Assembly: GCA_964420325.1 (NCBI GenBank)
Contig: CAYQSU010000016.1
Coordinates: 1-53,853 of the forward strand
Source: CAYQSU01 sp964420325
GTDB taxonomy: Bacteria; Pseudomonadota; Alphaproteobacteria; Rhodospirillales; Defluviicoccaceae
DNA: 53,853 nt
Reading direction: 5' to 3'
Under the pieces are notes generated by a model. That model had not been told where the DNA came from. It worked only from the letters and a program-made list of their open reading frames with translations, and made no database searches. Positions 34,078 through 42,713 of this stretch are shown in pieces (positions within the stretch are counted from its first letter, which is position 1; the number at the start of each line of letters is the position of its first letter). A program made the translations under genes and the position numbers.

Positions 34078-35349
34078 TCACGAGAACCCAGCGGCGCCGG
34101 TCGTCGCGCGAGGGCGGGGCGGCAGCGAACGGGCCGACAGGATGAGCGCGACGAGAACCAAGTGCGCCACCTGCCACCACGACGACCAGAACGAAAAGTT
34201 GAACAACCCCGACGCCCAGTAACCGACGCTGACGGTGCCGGCGACCAGTGCCTCCGGCCTTGCCGTCCGCAGGAAGTCGCGGGCGAGGACGATCAGCGAA
34301 GCGGCGACGAACATCACGGTCGGCACGAAGCCGACGATGCCGGTCTCGGCCAGGATCTCCAGGAGCCAGCTGTGCGGATGCGAGGGCAGATAGTGCCCGC
34401 CGAGGCCGCGGATCTCCTCGAACGCGCCGCTGCTGCGGTCGACGGCGTTGATGCCGACGCCGAACCACGGGGAGGTCCGCCACTGCTCGAGGGTGAAGTC
34501 CCAGATGATCTGGCGGTGGAGGTCGACCAGCCACAGCGGCAGATAGGGCTCGACGTCGGTCGCCACCTGAACCCGCTCGTGCTCGACGAGGAAGCCGAAG
34601 GTGCTGAAGAGCGCCAGGGCGACGACAAGCGCCATGGCGATGCGGGCGTGTCGACGCCGGGACTGCAGCGCCAAGCAGGCGCCGAGAAAGACGGCCATGG
34701 CCAGGAACCCGGCGACGGCGGCCCGCGCGCCCGTCCGCTCGATGACGGCGAGCGCCGCCAGCGCGGCCACTACGGCGACGCCGCGCCAGGGACCGCCGGC
34801 CCGCCATCCCGCCCACAACAGCGCCGGGATCAGGAGCATCGCGGCGCTGGCGTAGCCCTTGAGGGCGAACGCAGTATCCCGCGGCTGCCAGCCCTGGAAG
34901 CGGACGAGGTTGAGGATCTCCGGGGGTCCGTACAGGGAGAACAGGGCGACGGTGAAGGAGAGCGACCCGGCCACCAGCAACGCCTTCATCGCGAGCCACA
35001 TCACCGAGGGCCGGGTCGACAGCACCGACCAGATGAAGGCCGCCGCGACGACGAAGACGAGCGTCCACGCCCAGCCCTGCACCGACAGCAGCGGATCCAA
35101 GGACGTGAACAGGCTGGGCAGCCAGGCCGCGAAAACGAGGGCAAGCAATCGTGAAAGCGGGTGGAGGGCGGCGGCTCGAAGGGCGGGCCACCACAGCGCA
35201 TGCGGCACCGCGGCGAGGCCAACAAGGACGGCGAGAATGACGGCGACGGCGATCGCGGCCCGACCCATGATCAGGCTGGGGACGGCCGCGGCGGCGAGCA
35301 CCGCGACGACCGGCAGGGCGCCGGGGACGGACGCCTGTTGCCCGCTCAT
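34078..35349 (-). CDS. O-antigen ligase / Wzy-like membrane protein
   Basis: A 423-residue protein with about ten transmembrane helices and a long periplasmic loop before residue 310. The loop contains WFGVGINAV, GHYLPSHPHSWLLEILAETG and other features of the WaaL/Wzy_C family, including the conserved histidine-rich HPHSWLLE motif. The family moves undecaprenyl-linked glycans onto lipid A core or polymerises them. The start MSGQQ removes a long unlikely N-terminal extension. It precedes a GT4 gene by 4 nt. Confidence 0.9.
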   Translation of the reverse strand: MSGQQASVPGALPVVAVLAAAAVPSLIMGRAAIAVAVILAVLVGLAAVPHALWWPALRAAALHPLSRLLALVFAAWLPSLFTSLDPLLSVQGWAWTLVFVVAAAFIWSVLSTRPSVMWLAMKALLVAGSLSFTVALFSLYGPPEILNLVRFQGWQPRDTAFALKGYASAAMLLIPALLWAGWRAGGPWRGVAVVAALAALAVIERTGARAAVAGFLAMAVFLGACLALQSRRRHARIAMALVVALALFSTFGFLVEHERVQVATDVEPYLPLWLVDLHRQIIWDFTLEQWRTSPWFGVGINAVDRSSGAFEEIRGLGGHYLPSHPHSWLLEILAETGIVGFVPTVMFVAASLIVLARDFLRTARPEALVAGTVSVGYWASGLFNFSFWSSWWQVAHLVLVALILSARSLPPRPRATTGAAGFS

Positions 35350-35407
35350 CGGCGGCGCCCAGGGCGACGGGCTGCGCCGCCTCGCCGGATCCGCCCCGGC
35401 ACCGCGC

Positions 35408-36289
35408 TCACGCCGGCTGCCGGCCGCCCAGGACCAGCGTCTGCCAGCCGTCGATGGCGATCCTTTGCACGAGCCGCAAGCCGCGACGGCGATGCGCGCC
35501 GGAGACGCCCGGCGCGTCGGCGGCGAGGAAGCCGGAGAGCACGGCGGTGCCTCCCGGCGCCAGGTGCTCCGCAAGCGCACCGGCCATGCGGCGAACAGAG
35601 CGGGCGAGGATGTTGCAGACGATCAGGTCGTAGGGCCCGCGGGAGCGTACGAGCGGCGAGCGATAGTCTTCGGCGACGGTGGTGCGGACGAGTGCGGCGA
35701 CGCCATTGGCGCAGACGTTCTCGGCGGCGACGGCAATCGCCCGGGGATCGACGTCGACGGCAACCACCGGCACGGCGAAGCGCCTGGCGACTGCGATGGC
35801 GAGGATGCCCGACCCGGTGCCGATGTCGAGGGCGCGGCGGGGCCTGCGGCGCAGCTGGTCGATGGCGAGGAGGCAGCCGGCGGTCGAGCCGTGGCGGCCG
35901 GAGCCGAAGGCGCTGCCGGCATCGAGCCGGAGGGCCAGCCGACCGACGGGCACCGGTGCCGCCGACACGCTTCCGGCGATGAAGAAGCGGCCGATGGTCA
36001 CGGGCGGAAAGCCGCGTGCGGTCTCGGCAACCCAGTCGCGGGGTGGCAGCGCCTCGACGGTCGGCAGGGGCGGCGGAACGCCGTCGGCGGCCGATGCAAT
36101 CGCGAGTGCCAGCGCGAGCGCGGTTGGATCCGGCCGCGCCGGCGCGAAACCCTCGAGCGTCCAGCGTCCCTGGCCGACCTCGAACCAGGCGACCGAGGTG
36201 CAGAACGGCGCCATCGCCGCCTCCAGAGCCGGCACCGCCGCCGTCGGTGCCTCGAAGGCGATCCGCCAACCGGAGCCGGCCTCCGTCAT
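35408..36289 (-). CDS. prmA: Ribosomal protein L11 methyltransferase
   Basis: Trimethylates ribosomal protein L11 using SAM. The 293-residue protein has an N-terminal substrate-binding part, then the methyltransferase domain with SAM motif LDIGTGSGILAIA near residue 160, AVDVDPRAI and the VCNILA motif typical of PrmA. The start overlaps the stop of the upstream thioredoxin-fold gene as ATGA, so the two are coupled. Confidence 0.94.
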   Translation of the reverse strand: MTEAGSGWRIAFEAPTAAVPALEAAMAPFCTSVAWFEVGQGRWTLEGFAPARPDPTALALALAIASAADGVPPPLPTVEALPPRDWVAETARGFPPVTIGRFFIAGSVSAAPVPVGRLALRLDAGSAFGSGRHGSTAGCLLAIDQLRRRPRRALDIGTGSGILAIAVARRFAVPVVAVDVDPRAIAVAAENVCANGVAALVRTTVAEDYRSPLVRSRGPYDLIVCNILARSVRRMAGALAEHLAPGGTAVLSGFLAADAPGVSGAHRRRGLRLVQRIAIDGWQTLVLGGRQPA

Positions 36290-36930
36290 GACGTCTTCGC
36301 TTGCGGTCGCCGTGCACCGACCGGCAGGCTGGCGATCCGCTGCCACTCCGGGTCGGCGAGGAGGCCCGGATCGTTGAGCACGTCGATGAGGAGGTCCGTG
36401 CCGTCGAGGCCCCAGACCGGCACATCGCCGAAGACGAACGTCGGTACGCCGAAGACGCCCTTGGCAATGGCCAGCGCGCCGTTGGCCCGCAGCTCGGCAC
36501 CGACCTCCGGTCGAGAGACGAGGCGGTCGCCGTCCTCGACACCAAGCGCCTCGCCGATCGCCTGCCATCCTTCCGGCCGGTCCGGAAGCAGGCCGTGCTC
36601 CCAGATGCTGCGGAAGATGCGAAAAACGACGTCGCGTCCGCCGCCAAGGGCGATGGCCAGCCGTAGCGCCTTCAAGGAATTGAACGGATGCGCCGGCGGC
36701 AGCCGGTAGGGAACGCCCATGCGGCGTGCGAGCCAGTAGACATGGCGATAGGTATAGAGGCGCTTCGGTCCGACCTCGGCGGGTCCGACGGTGCCCCAGT
36801 GATCGAGGAGCCCGGCGAGCAGCACCGGGCGAAAAACGACCTCGGCATCGCCGGGCAGATCGCCGAAGCGGAACGTCTGCAGGTACGAGAACGGCGACAC
36901 GAAATCGTAGAACCACTCGACCTGTCTCAT
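36286..36930 (-). CDS. DsbA-family 2-hydroxychromene-2-carboxylate isomerase-like protein
   Basis: A 214-residue kappa-class glutathione-transferase-like protein. FYDFVSPFSYLQ places serine S12 at the thiolate-activating position instead of CxxC, and GVFGVPTFVFGDVP contains the cis-proline loop. Members isomerise 2-hydroxychromene-2-carboxylate or related compounds with glutathione; the substrate here is unknown. It is followed by prmA with an ATGA overlap and preceded by the UvrD-type helicase gene 16 bp upstream, so all three are likely one transcript. Confidence 0.88.
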   Translation of the reverse strand: MRQVEWFYDFVSPFSYLQTFRFGDLPGDAEVVFRPVLLAGLLDHWGTVGPAEVGPKRLYTYRHVYWLARRMGVPYRLPPAHPFNSLKALRLAIALGGGRDVVFRIFRSIWEHGLLPDRPEGWQAIGEALGVEDGDRLVSRPEVGAELRANGALAIAKGVFGVPTFVFGDVPVWGLDGTDLLIDVLNDPGLLADPEWQRIASLPVGARRPQAKTS

Positions 36931-36946
36931 GGCCGGCGCCGCTCCC

Positions 36947-39187
36947 TCAGGCCGCTTCGACGAAGCTTTGGATCACCGTCTTGGTGCCGGCCCCGTCGAA
37001 CGCGATCTGCAGCTTGTCACCGTCAACGGCAAGGATCCGGCCATAGCCGAACCTGGCGTGGAAGACGCGCTGGCCGGTCGCAAAGTCGTGGTCCGAGGCC
37101 GGGCGGACGGCGCCGGAATAGGGGATGCCGTCCAGTGTCGGCGCCGGCCGGCGGGCTCGCCGGGCAGCGGGCTCGAAGGCGGCGAGGTCCGCATCGTCGC
37201 GGCGGCGGCCGCGGGCAAGCCCCGGCTCGGCGTGCTCGTCGACGCTTCCCGGCGGAAGCTCGCCCAGGAAGCGCGACGGCATGGCGCTCTGCCAGTAGCC
37301 GTAGGTCAGGCGGTTGGCGGCATGGGTGATGACCGCACGCCGCCTTGCCCGCGTCAGCCCGACGTAGGCCAGCCGCCGCTCCTCCTCCAGCGCCGCGACG
37401 CCGCCCTCGTCGAGCGCACGCTGATGCGGGAACAGCCCTTCCTCCCATCCGGGCAGGAAGACCACGTCGAACTCGAGGCCCTTGGCGCTATGCAGCGTCA
37501 TCAGCGTCACCCTGTCGTCGGTCACAGCCTCTTCGTTGTCCATCACCAGGCTGACATGCTCGAGGAAGGCGCCGAGGCTTTCGAACTCGGCGATCGCGGC
37601 CACCAGTTCCTTGAGGTTCTCCAGCCGGCCCGGGGCGTCGGGGCTCCGGTCGCGTTGCCACATCTCGGTATATGCGGACTCGTCCAGCACGTGCTGGGCG
37701 ATCTCGGCATGGGGCATGACGGCGAGCAGGCTCCGCCAACGCTCCAGATCCTCGATCAGCCGGCTGAGCGCGCGCCGCGCCGCCGGCTTGAGCTCGTCGG
37801 TCTCGACCAGGCGCGCGGCCGCCCGGGTCAAGGGCGAGCTCTCGGCGCGGGCGAGCAGATGAATGCTTCGGAGGGCAGCGGCACCCAGGCCCCGCTTAGG
37901 GGTGTTGACGATGCGTTCGAAGGCCAGATCGTCGTCCGGCTGCACGACGACGCGCAGGTAGGCGACGGCGTCGCGGATCTCCTGCCGCTCGTAGAACCGC
38001 GGGCCGCCGATCACCCGGTAGGGAATGCCGAGCAAGACCAGGCGCTCCTCGAACTCGCGGGTCTGGAAGCCGGCCCGCACCAGCACCGCCATCTCCTTGC
38101 GCGGATAGCCCTTGGCGCTGAGCGCCTCGATCTCCGCGCACACGAAGCGGGCCTCGTCCTCGCCGTCCCAGGCGGCGCGCACCATCACCTTCTCGCCCTC
38201 GCCGAGCTGGGTGCGCAGCGTCTTGCCGAGGCGGCTCCTGTTGTGGGCGATCAGCCCGGAGGCGGCGGCGAGGATGTGCGGTGTCGAGCGGTAGTTGTCC
38301 TCGAGACGGATCACCCGGGCGCCGGGGAAGTCGGTCTCGAAACGCAGGATGTTGCCGACCTCGGCCCCCCGCCAGGAATAGATGGACTGGTCGTCGTCGC
38401 CGACGCAGCAGATGTTGCGGTGGCCCTGGGCAAGCGCCCGGAGCCAGAGGTACTGGGCGACGTTGGTGTCCTGGTACTCGTCGACGAGGAGATAGCGGAA
38501 CTGGCTCTGGTAGAGCTGCAGGACCGCGGGATCGGACCGGAACAGCGTCAGGCAGTGCATCAGGAGGTCGCCGAAATCCGCGGCATTGAGCGTCGCCAGC
38601 CGCCGCTGGTAGTCCTCGTAGAGGCCGAGCCCGCGGCCTTCCAGGTCGCCGGCGCCCTCGGCCTCCGAAACCCGGTCGGGGGTCAGTCCGCGATCCTTCC
38701 AGCGCTGGATCACCGCCAGGGCCGCGCGCGGCGGCAGCCGCTTCTGATCGATCCCGCGGGCCTCCAGGATCTGCTTGACGAGCCTCAGCTGGTCGTCGGC
38801 ATCGAGGATCGAGAAGTTGGGCCGGAGACCGACGACCTCGGCGTGGCTGCGGAGAAGCCGCGCCCCGAGGGCGTGGAAGGTTCCGACCCACCAGCCCTCG
38901 ACCGGGCAGCCGAGCAGCCGGGCGACACGCTCGCGCATCTCACGGGCGGCCTTGTTGGTGAAGGTCACCGCCATGATCTGCCACGGTCGCGCCCGGCCGA
39001 GGCAGAGGATGTGGGCCATCCGCGTGGTCAGCACCCGGGTCTTGCCGGTGCCGGCCCCGGCAAGCACGAGAACGGGACCTTCGGTGGCCTCCACCGCCTG
39101 CCGCTGGGTCGGGTTGAGGGCGGCGAGGTAAGGCGGCGGCCCGGTTCGGACCGGCACCGCATCGTCGAGTTCGAAGGGATCGCCCAT
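36947..39187 (-). CDS. uvrD: UvrD/PcrA-family DNA helicase
   Basis: An SF1A 3'-5' helicase for nucleotide-excision and mismatch repair and for displacing RecA or RNA polymerase. The 746-residue product has Walker A AGAGTGKT at 43-50, TFTNKAAREM, motif II LLVDEYQDTN, motif III DDDQSIYSWRGA, motif IV LEDNYRST, and VTLMTLHSAKGLEF with VGLTRARR for motifs V and VI. The C-terminal tail ends in a Tudor-like FGYGRILAVDGDKLQIAF segment used by UvrD/PcrA to bind RNA polymerase. Exact assignment to UvrD rather than PcrA is a naming choice. Confidence 0.94.
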   Translation of the reverse strand: MGDPFELDDAVPVRTGPPPYLAALNPTQRQAVEATEGPVLVLAGAGTGKTRVLTTRMAHILCLGRARPWQIMAVTFTNKAAREMRERVARLLGCPVEGWWVGTFHALGARLLRSHAEVVGLRPNFSILDADDQLRLVKQILEARGIDQKRLPPRAALAVIQRWKDRGLTPDRVSEAEGAGDLEGRGLGLYEDYQRRLATLNAADFGDLLMHCLTLFRSDPAVLQLYQSQFRYLLVDEYQDTNVAQYLWLRALAQGHRNICCVGDDDQSIYSWRGAEVGNILRFETDFPGARVIRLEDNYRSTPHILAAASGLIAHNRSRLGKTLRTQLGEGEKVMVRAAWDGEDEARFVCAEIEALSAKGYPRKEMAVLVRAGFQTREFEERLVLLGIPYRVIGGPRFYERQEIRDAVAYLRVVVQPDDDLAFERIVNTPKRGLGAAALRSIHLLARAESSPLTRAAARLVETDELKPAARRALSRLIEDLERWRSLLAVMPHAEIAQHVLDESAYTEMWQRDRSPDAPGRLENLKELVAAIAEFESLGAFLEHVSLVMDNEEAVTDDRVTLMTLHSAKGLEFDVVFLPGWEEGLFPHQRALDEGGVAALEEERRLAYVGLTRARRRAVITHAANRLTYGYWQSAMPSRFLGELPPGSVDEHAEPGLARGRRRDDADLAAFEPAARRARRPAPTLDGIPYSGAVRPASDHDFATGQRVFHARFGYGRILAVDGDKLQIAFDGAGTKTVIQSFVEAA

Positions 39188-39305
39188 GCCGCCTATATAG
39201 CACCGGCCGCGCAGGACTGCGGTTCGAAAAACGGTCTCGATCCCGCGATCCCTTTAACCGTGAACCAAAAGCCCCAGATATGAATGAAACGCCTGGAGTC
39301 GGCTC

Positions 39306-40331
39306 ATGAGCAGAATTCGCGGTCGGATCGCTTGCATGGTGGCATCGCTGCTTCTCCCTCTCTCGGCCGTCGCCGGTGCGGCGAGCGAGGCGGTGAGGGG
39401 CGACGGCATTCCGGCCGAGCAGATCTTTGGCGCCGTCGTCGGCGTGCGAGCGGAGATCGCGGGGGACGCGCGCACGGCGAAAACGCTTGGCACCGAGCGC
39501 GAGGGCAGCGGGATCGTCATCGACGATCGCGGGCACGTTCTGACCATCGGCTACCTGGTCCTCGAAGCCCGGTCCGCCGAGGTCGTCATCGACGGCAAGG
39601 GCCATCCCGCGCAGGTCGTCGGCTACGACCACGAGACGGGATACGGCCTGCTTCGTGCCGGCGACCCGTTGCCGCTCAGGCCGATCGAGCTCGGCGAGTC
39701 GGCGAAGCTCGCGGCGGGCGACCCGGTGCTCGCGGTGAGCGGCCTGCAAGGGCTCGGGGTGACGGCGGCCAAGGTCTCGGACCGGCGCGAGTTTGCGGGG
39801 GCCTGGGAGTATCTCATCGCCGACGCCATCTTCACGGTGCCGCCGCATCCCGCCTTCGGCGGGGCCGCGTTGATCGATCGGAACGGTCGGCTGGTCGGGA
39901 TCGGCTCGCTGATCGTGGGCGATGCCGACGGAGGGGAGGCTGCGTCACCCGGCAACATGTTCGTTCCCATCGACCTGGTGAAGCCGATCCTCGACGACCT
40001 CATCTCGGGCGGCCGCCGCACCGGCGCGGCACGACCGTGGCTCGGCCTCTACCTGCGCGAGATCGAGGGGCGAGTCTTCGTGTTCGATGTCGCGGCCGGC
40101 GGCCCGGCAGAGGCGGCCGGGCTCGAGCGCGGAGACGTCGTCATCGGCGTCGCCGGTCGCCGCATCGGCGGGCTCGCCGATCTCCTGCGCCGCGTGCGCT
40201 CTCAGGGCGACGCCGGCGTCGAGGTGCCGCTCGACGTCGTTCGCCGCGGCGACGTCGAGTTGAGCATCCAGCGCATCGGCGTCCGCTCTCGCGACCGGCA
40301 CGACTGGTTGCGGTTGACGCGCGCTCCCTGA
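39306..40331 (+). CDS. HtrA-like pseudoprotease with PDZ domain
   Basis: A 341-residue periplasmic protein with a signal peptide (MVASLLLPLSAVAGAAS), a trypsin-like domain (about 40-225) and a PDZ domain (about 240-330, LERGDVVIGVAGRRI). All three catalytic positions are changed: histidine of the LTNNHVV motif is Y83 in LTIGYLV, the aspartate of DxxTD is G112 (DHETGYG), and the serine of GNSGGPL is glycine (HPAFGGAAL, residue 185). It should be inactive as a protease and may act as a chaperone or sensing scaffold, which is inference. It is convergent with phoB, 76 bp away. Confidence 0.85.
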   Translation: MSRIRGRIACMVASLLLPLSAVAGAASEAVRGDGIPAEQIFGAVVGVRAEIAGDARTAKTLGTEREGSGIVIDDRGHVLTIGYLVLEARSAEVVIDGKGHPAQVVGYDHETGYGLLRAGDPLPLRPIELGESAKLAAGDPVLAVSGLQGLGVTAAKVSDRREFAGAWEYLIADAIFTVPPHPAFGGAALIDRNGRLVGIGSLIVGDADGGEAASPGNMFVPIDLVKPILDDLISGGRRTGAARPWLGLYLREIEGRVFVFDVAAGGPAEAAGLERGDVVIGVAGRRIGGLADLLRRVRSQGDAGVEVPLDVVRRGDVELSIQRIGVRSRDRHDWLRLTRAP

Positions 40332-40407
40332 CCGTCATTCGTGCTCCTCGCGGCGAAGCGGGGACGCGTGCCATCGGGAGTGCCCACGACCGCTCGGGAA
40401 CGGTTTA

Positions 40408-41109
40408 TCAGGCGGGAGTGGCGTCGAGGGCGTATCCGGCGCCGCGCACGGTGCGGATGACGTCGGCGCCCCCGTATTCGCCCAGTGCCTTGCGCAGCCT
40501 GCGAATGTGAACGTCGACGGTCCTGATCTCGACGTGGATGTCGCGACCCCAGACCTTGTCGAGAAGCTGCTCGCGGCTGAACACGCGGTCCGGGCGCTCC
40601 ATGAACAGCTGCAGGAGACGGTACTCGGTGGGGCCGAGGTGGATCGGCCGGCCGTCGCGCATGACGCGATGAGCGGCGAGATCCATGACGATGTCGCCGT
40701 AGGCCAGCTTGTCTTCCGCCAGCGCCGGCCGTGATCGCCGCAGCACGGCGCGCACCCGCGCCGCCAGCTCGCTCGGCGAGAACGGTTTTACCACATAGTC
40801 GTCGGCACCGAACTCGAGGCCGCGGACGCGATCGGCCTCCTCGCCGCGGGCGGTGAGGATGATGATCGGCAGCGTCCTGGTCTCGCGGCGCCGGCGCAGG
40901 CTCTGACAAACGGCGAGCCCCGAGGCGCCCGGAAGCATCCAGTCCAACAGGACGAGGTCGGGCTGCTGCTCCTGAACCGACATCAGCGCCTCCTCGCCGT
41001 CCCGCGCCACCGCGACGTCGTAGCCCTCGCGGGCGAAGTTGTAGGAGAGCACCTCGGCTTGCGCCTCCTCATCCTCGACGATGAGAATCCGTGGCTTCAC
41101 GCTCTTCAT
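40408..41109 (-). CDS. phoB: Phosphate regulon response regulator PhoB
   Basis: A 233-residue OmpR-type response regulator. The receiver domain has D11/E12/D13 region VEDEE, phosphoacceptor D56 (LLDWMLPG) and the lysine in VVKPFSP; the winged-helix DNA-binding domain (about 130-230) has VDVHIRRLRKAL and TVRGAGY. It activates pho genes at PhoB boxes when phosphate is low. It is the last gene of the pst-phoU-phoB series, 20 bp after phoU. Confidence 0.96.
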   Translation of the reverse strand: MKSVKPRILIVEDEEAQAEVLSYNFAREGYDVAVARDGEEALMSVQEQQPDLVLLDWMLPGASGLAVCQSLRRRRETRTLPIIILTARGEEADRVRGLEFGADDYVVKPFSPSELAARVRAVLRRSRPALAEDKLAYGDIVMDLAAHRVMRDGRPIHLGPTEYRLLQLFMERPDRVFSREQLLDKVWGRDIHVEIRTVDVHIRRLRKALGEYGGADVIRTVRGAGYALDATPA

Positions 41110-41129
41110 CGGCGACGCGCCCCGGCCCT

Positions 41130-41831
41130 TCAGACGATGGCGAAACTGGATTCGTCGCCCTTCGGCCGCTCGTCCGCAGGCAGCCGGCCGCGCACCAGGA
41201 AGTGGATGTTCTCGGCGATGTTGGTGGCGTGATCGCCGATGCGCTCGATGTTCTTGGCGACGAACAGGAGATGGGTGCAGGCGGTGATGTTGCGGGCGTC
41301 CTCCATCATGTAGGTCAACAGCTCCCGGAAGATGCTGGTGTAGAGGGCATCCACCTCCTCATCGCGCCGGCGGACCATGTCGGCCTTCTCGACATCGCGA
41401 GCCCCGTAGGCGTCGAGCACGTCCTTGGTCATCTGCTGGGTGAGCCGCCCCAGCCGAGCGATGGTTACCGCCGGCGGCACGGGAGGCATGTCGGCAAGGG
41501 TGGCCGCGCGCTTGGCGATGTTCTTCGCATAGTCGCCGATCCGCTCGATGATGGCGGAGGTCTTGAGGGCGCTGATGACGACCCTGAGGTCGACGGCCAT
41601 CGGCTGGCGCTGCGCCAAGAGCGCGACGGCCTCGTGATCGACCCGATGCTCGAGCTGGTCGATTCGGGCGTCCCCGGCAGCGACCTTGGCCGCCTTCTCG
41701 GCATCGCGATGGACGAACGCGTCGATGGCTTCGGTGAGCTGCAATTCAGCCAGTCCGCCCATCTCGGCGATCACGTTGTCGAGACGGTTCAGTGCCTCGT
41801 CGAACGACTTGACGATGTGCTCTTGGGTCAT
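41130..41831 (-). CDS. phoU: Phosphate signalling protein PhoU
   Basis: A 233-residue all-helical protein with two PhoU domains, each containing an acidic ER/DxxxxN motif: ERIGDYAKNIAKRA and ERIGDHATNIAENI. It is needed for PstSCAB-dependent inhibition of PhoR. AGGAGA upstream supports the MTQEHIV start over an ATG-less extension of 10 codons. It lies 33 bp after pstB. Confidence 0.96.
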   Translation of the reverse strand: MTQEHIVKSFDEALNRLDNVIAEMGGLAELQLTEAIDAFVHRDAEKAAKVAAGDARIDQLEHRVDHEAVALLAQRQPMAVDLRVVISALKTSAIIERIGDYAKNIAKRAATLADMPPVPPAVTIARLGRLTQQMTKDVLDAYGARDVEKADMVRRRDEEVDALYTSIFRELLTYMMEDARNITACTHLLFVAKNIERIGDHATNIAENIHFLVRGRLPADERPKGDESSFAIV

Positions 41832-41864
41832 CGAAGAACTCTCCTTCGCCGAGACCTGCAAAGT

Positions 41865-42701
41865 CTAACCGAACCGACCGGTGATGTATCCCTGGGTCCG
41901 TTCATCGCGTGGATTGGTGAAGATCTGCTCGGTGTCGCCGCACTCCACCAGCACGCCCAGGTGGAAGAACCCGGTTCGTTGCGAGACCCGGGCGGCCTGC
42001 TGCATCGAGTGGGTGACGATGACGATCGTGTAGTTCTGGCGCAGCTCGTCGATCAGCTCCTCGATGCGGGCGGTGGCGATCGGGTCGAGCGCCGAGCAGG
42101 GCTCGTCCATCAGGATCACCTCCGGCTGCACGGCGATCGCCCGGGCGATGCAGAGACGCTGCTGCTGGCCCCCGGAGAGGCCGGTTCCCGGCTCCTGCAG
42201 GCGGTCCTTGACCTCGCCGATGAGTCCCGCCCGCTGCAAGCTGGTGTGGACGATCTCGTCGAGCTCGGTCTTGTCCTTGGCGATGCCGTGGATGCGAGGC
42301 CCGTAGGCGACGTTCTCGTAAATCGACTTGGGAAACGGGTTCGGCTTCTGGAACACCATGCCGACGCGGGCCCTGAGATGGACGACATCCATGTCCTTGG
42401 AGTGGACGTCCTGACCGTCGAGGAGGATCGTCCCGGTGACGCGGCAGATGTCGATGATGTCGTTCATCCGGTTGAGGCACCGGATGTATGTGGACTTGCC
42501 GCATCCCGACGGCCCGATCAGCGCCGTGACTTCGTTCCTGTGGATGTCGAGGCTGACGTTCTGAAGCGCCTGCTTCTCGCCGTAGTAGACGCAGACGTCC
42601 CTGGTTACGAACTTGGCGAGGGCCTCGCCGGCGAGCGCGTGGGCCGCAAGATCGCCATCCGGCAACCGGAGATCCGCTGCCCGGGGTTCAGCATTGTTCA
42701 T
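41865..42701 (-). CDS. pstB: Phosphate ABC transporter ATP-binding protein PstB
   Basis: A 278-residue ABC ATPase driving phosphate uptake. Walker A GPSGCGKST at 63-71, signature LSGGQQQRL, Walker B VILMDEPCSALD and the switch TIVIVTHSM are intact. The first 25 or so residues are an extra tail. It lies 12 nt after pstA. Confidence 0.97.
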   Translation of the reverse strand: MNNAEPRAADLRLPDGDLAAHALAGEALAKFVTRDVCVYYGEKQALQNVSLDIHRNEVTALIGPSGCGKSTYIRCLNRMNDIIDICRVTGTILLDGQDVHSKDMDVVHLRARVGMVFQKPNPFPKSIYENVAYGPRIHGIAKDKTELDEIVHTSLQRAGLIGEVKDRLQEPGTGLSGGQQQRLCIARAIAVQPEVILMDEPCSALDPIATARIEELIDELRQNYTIVIVTHSMQQAARVSQRTGFFHLGVLVECGDTEQIFTNPRDERTQGYITGRFG

Positions 42702-42713
42702 GATCGAGCGTCC

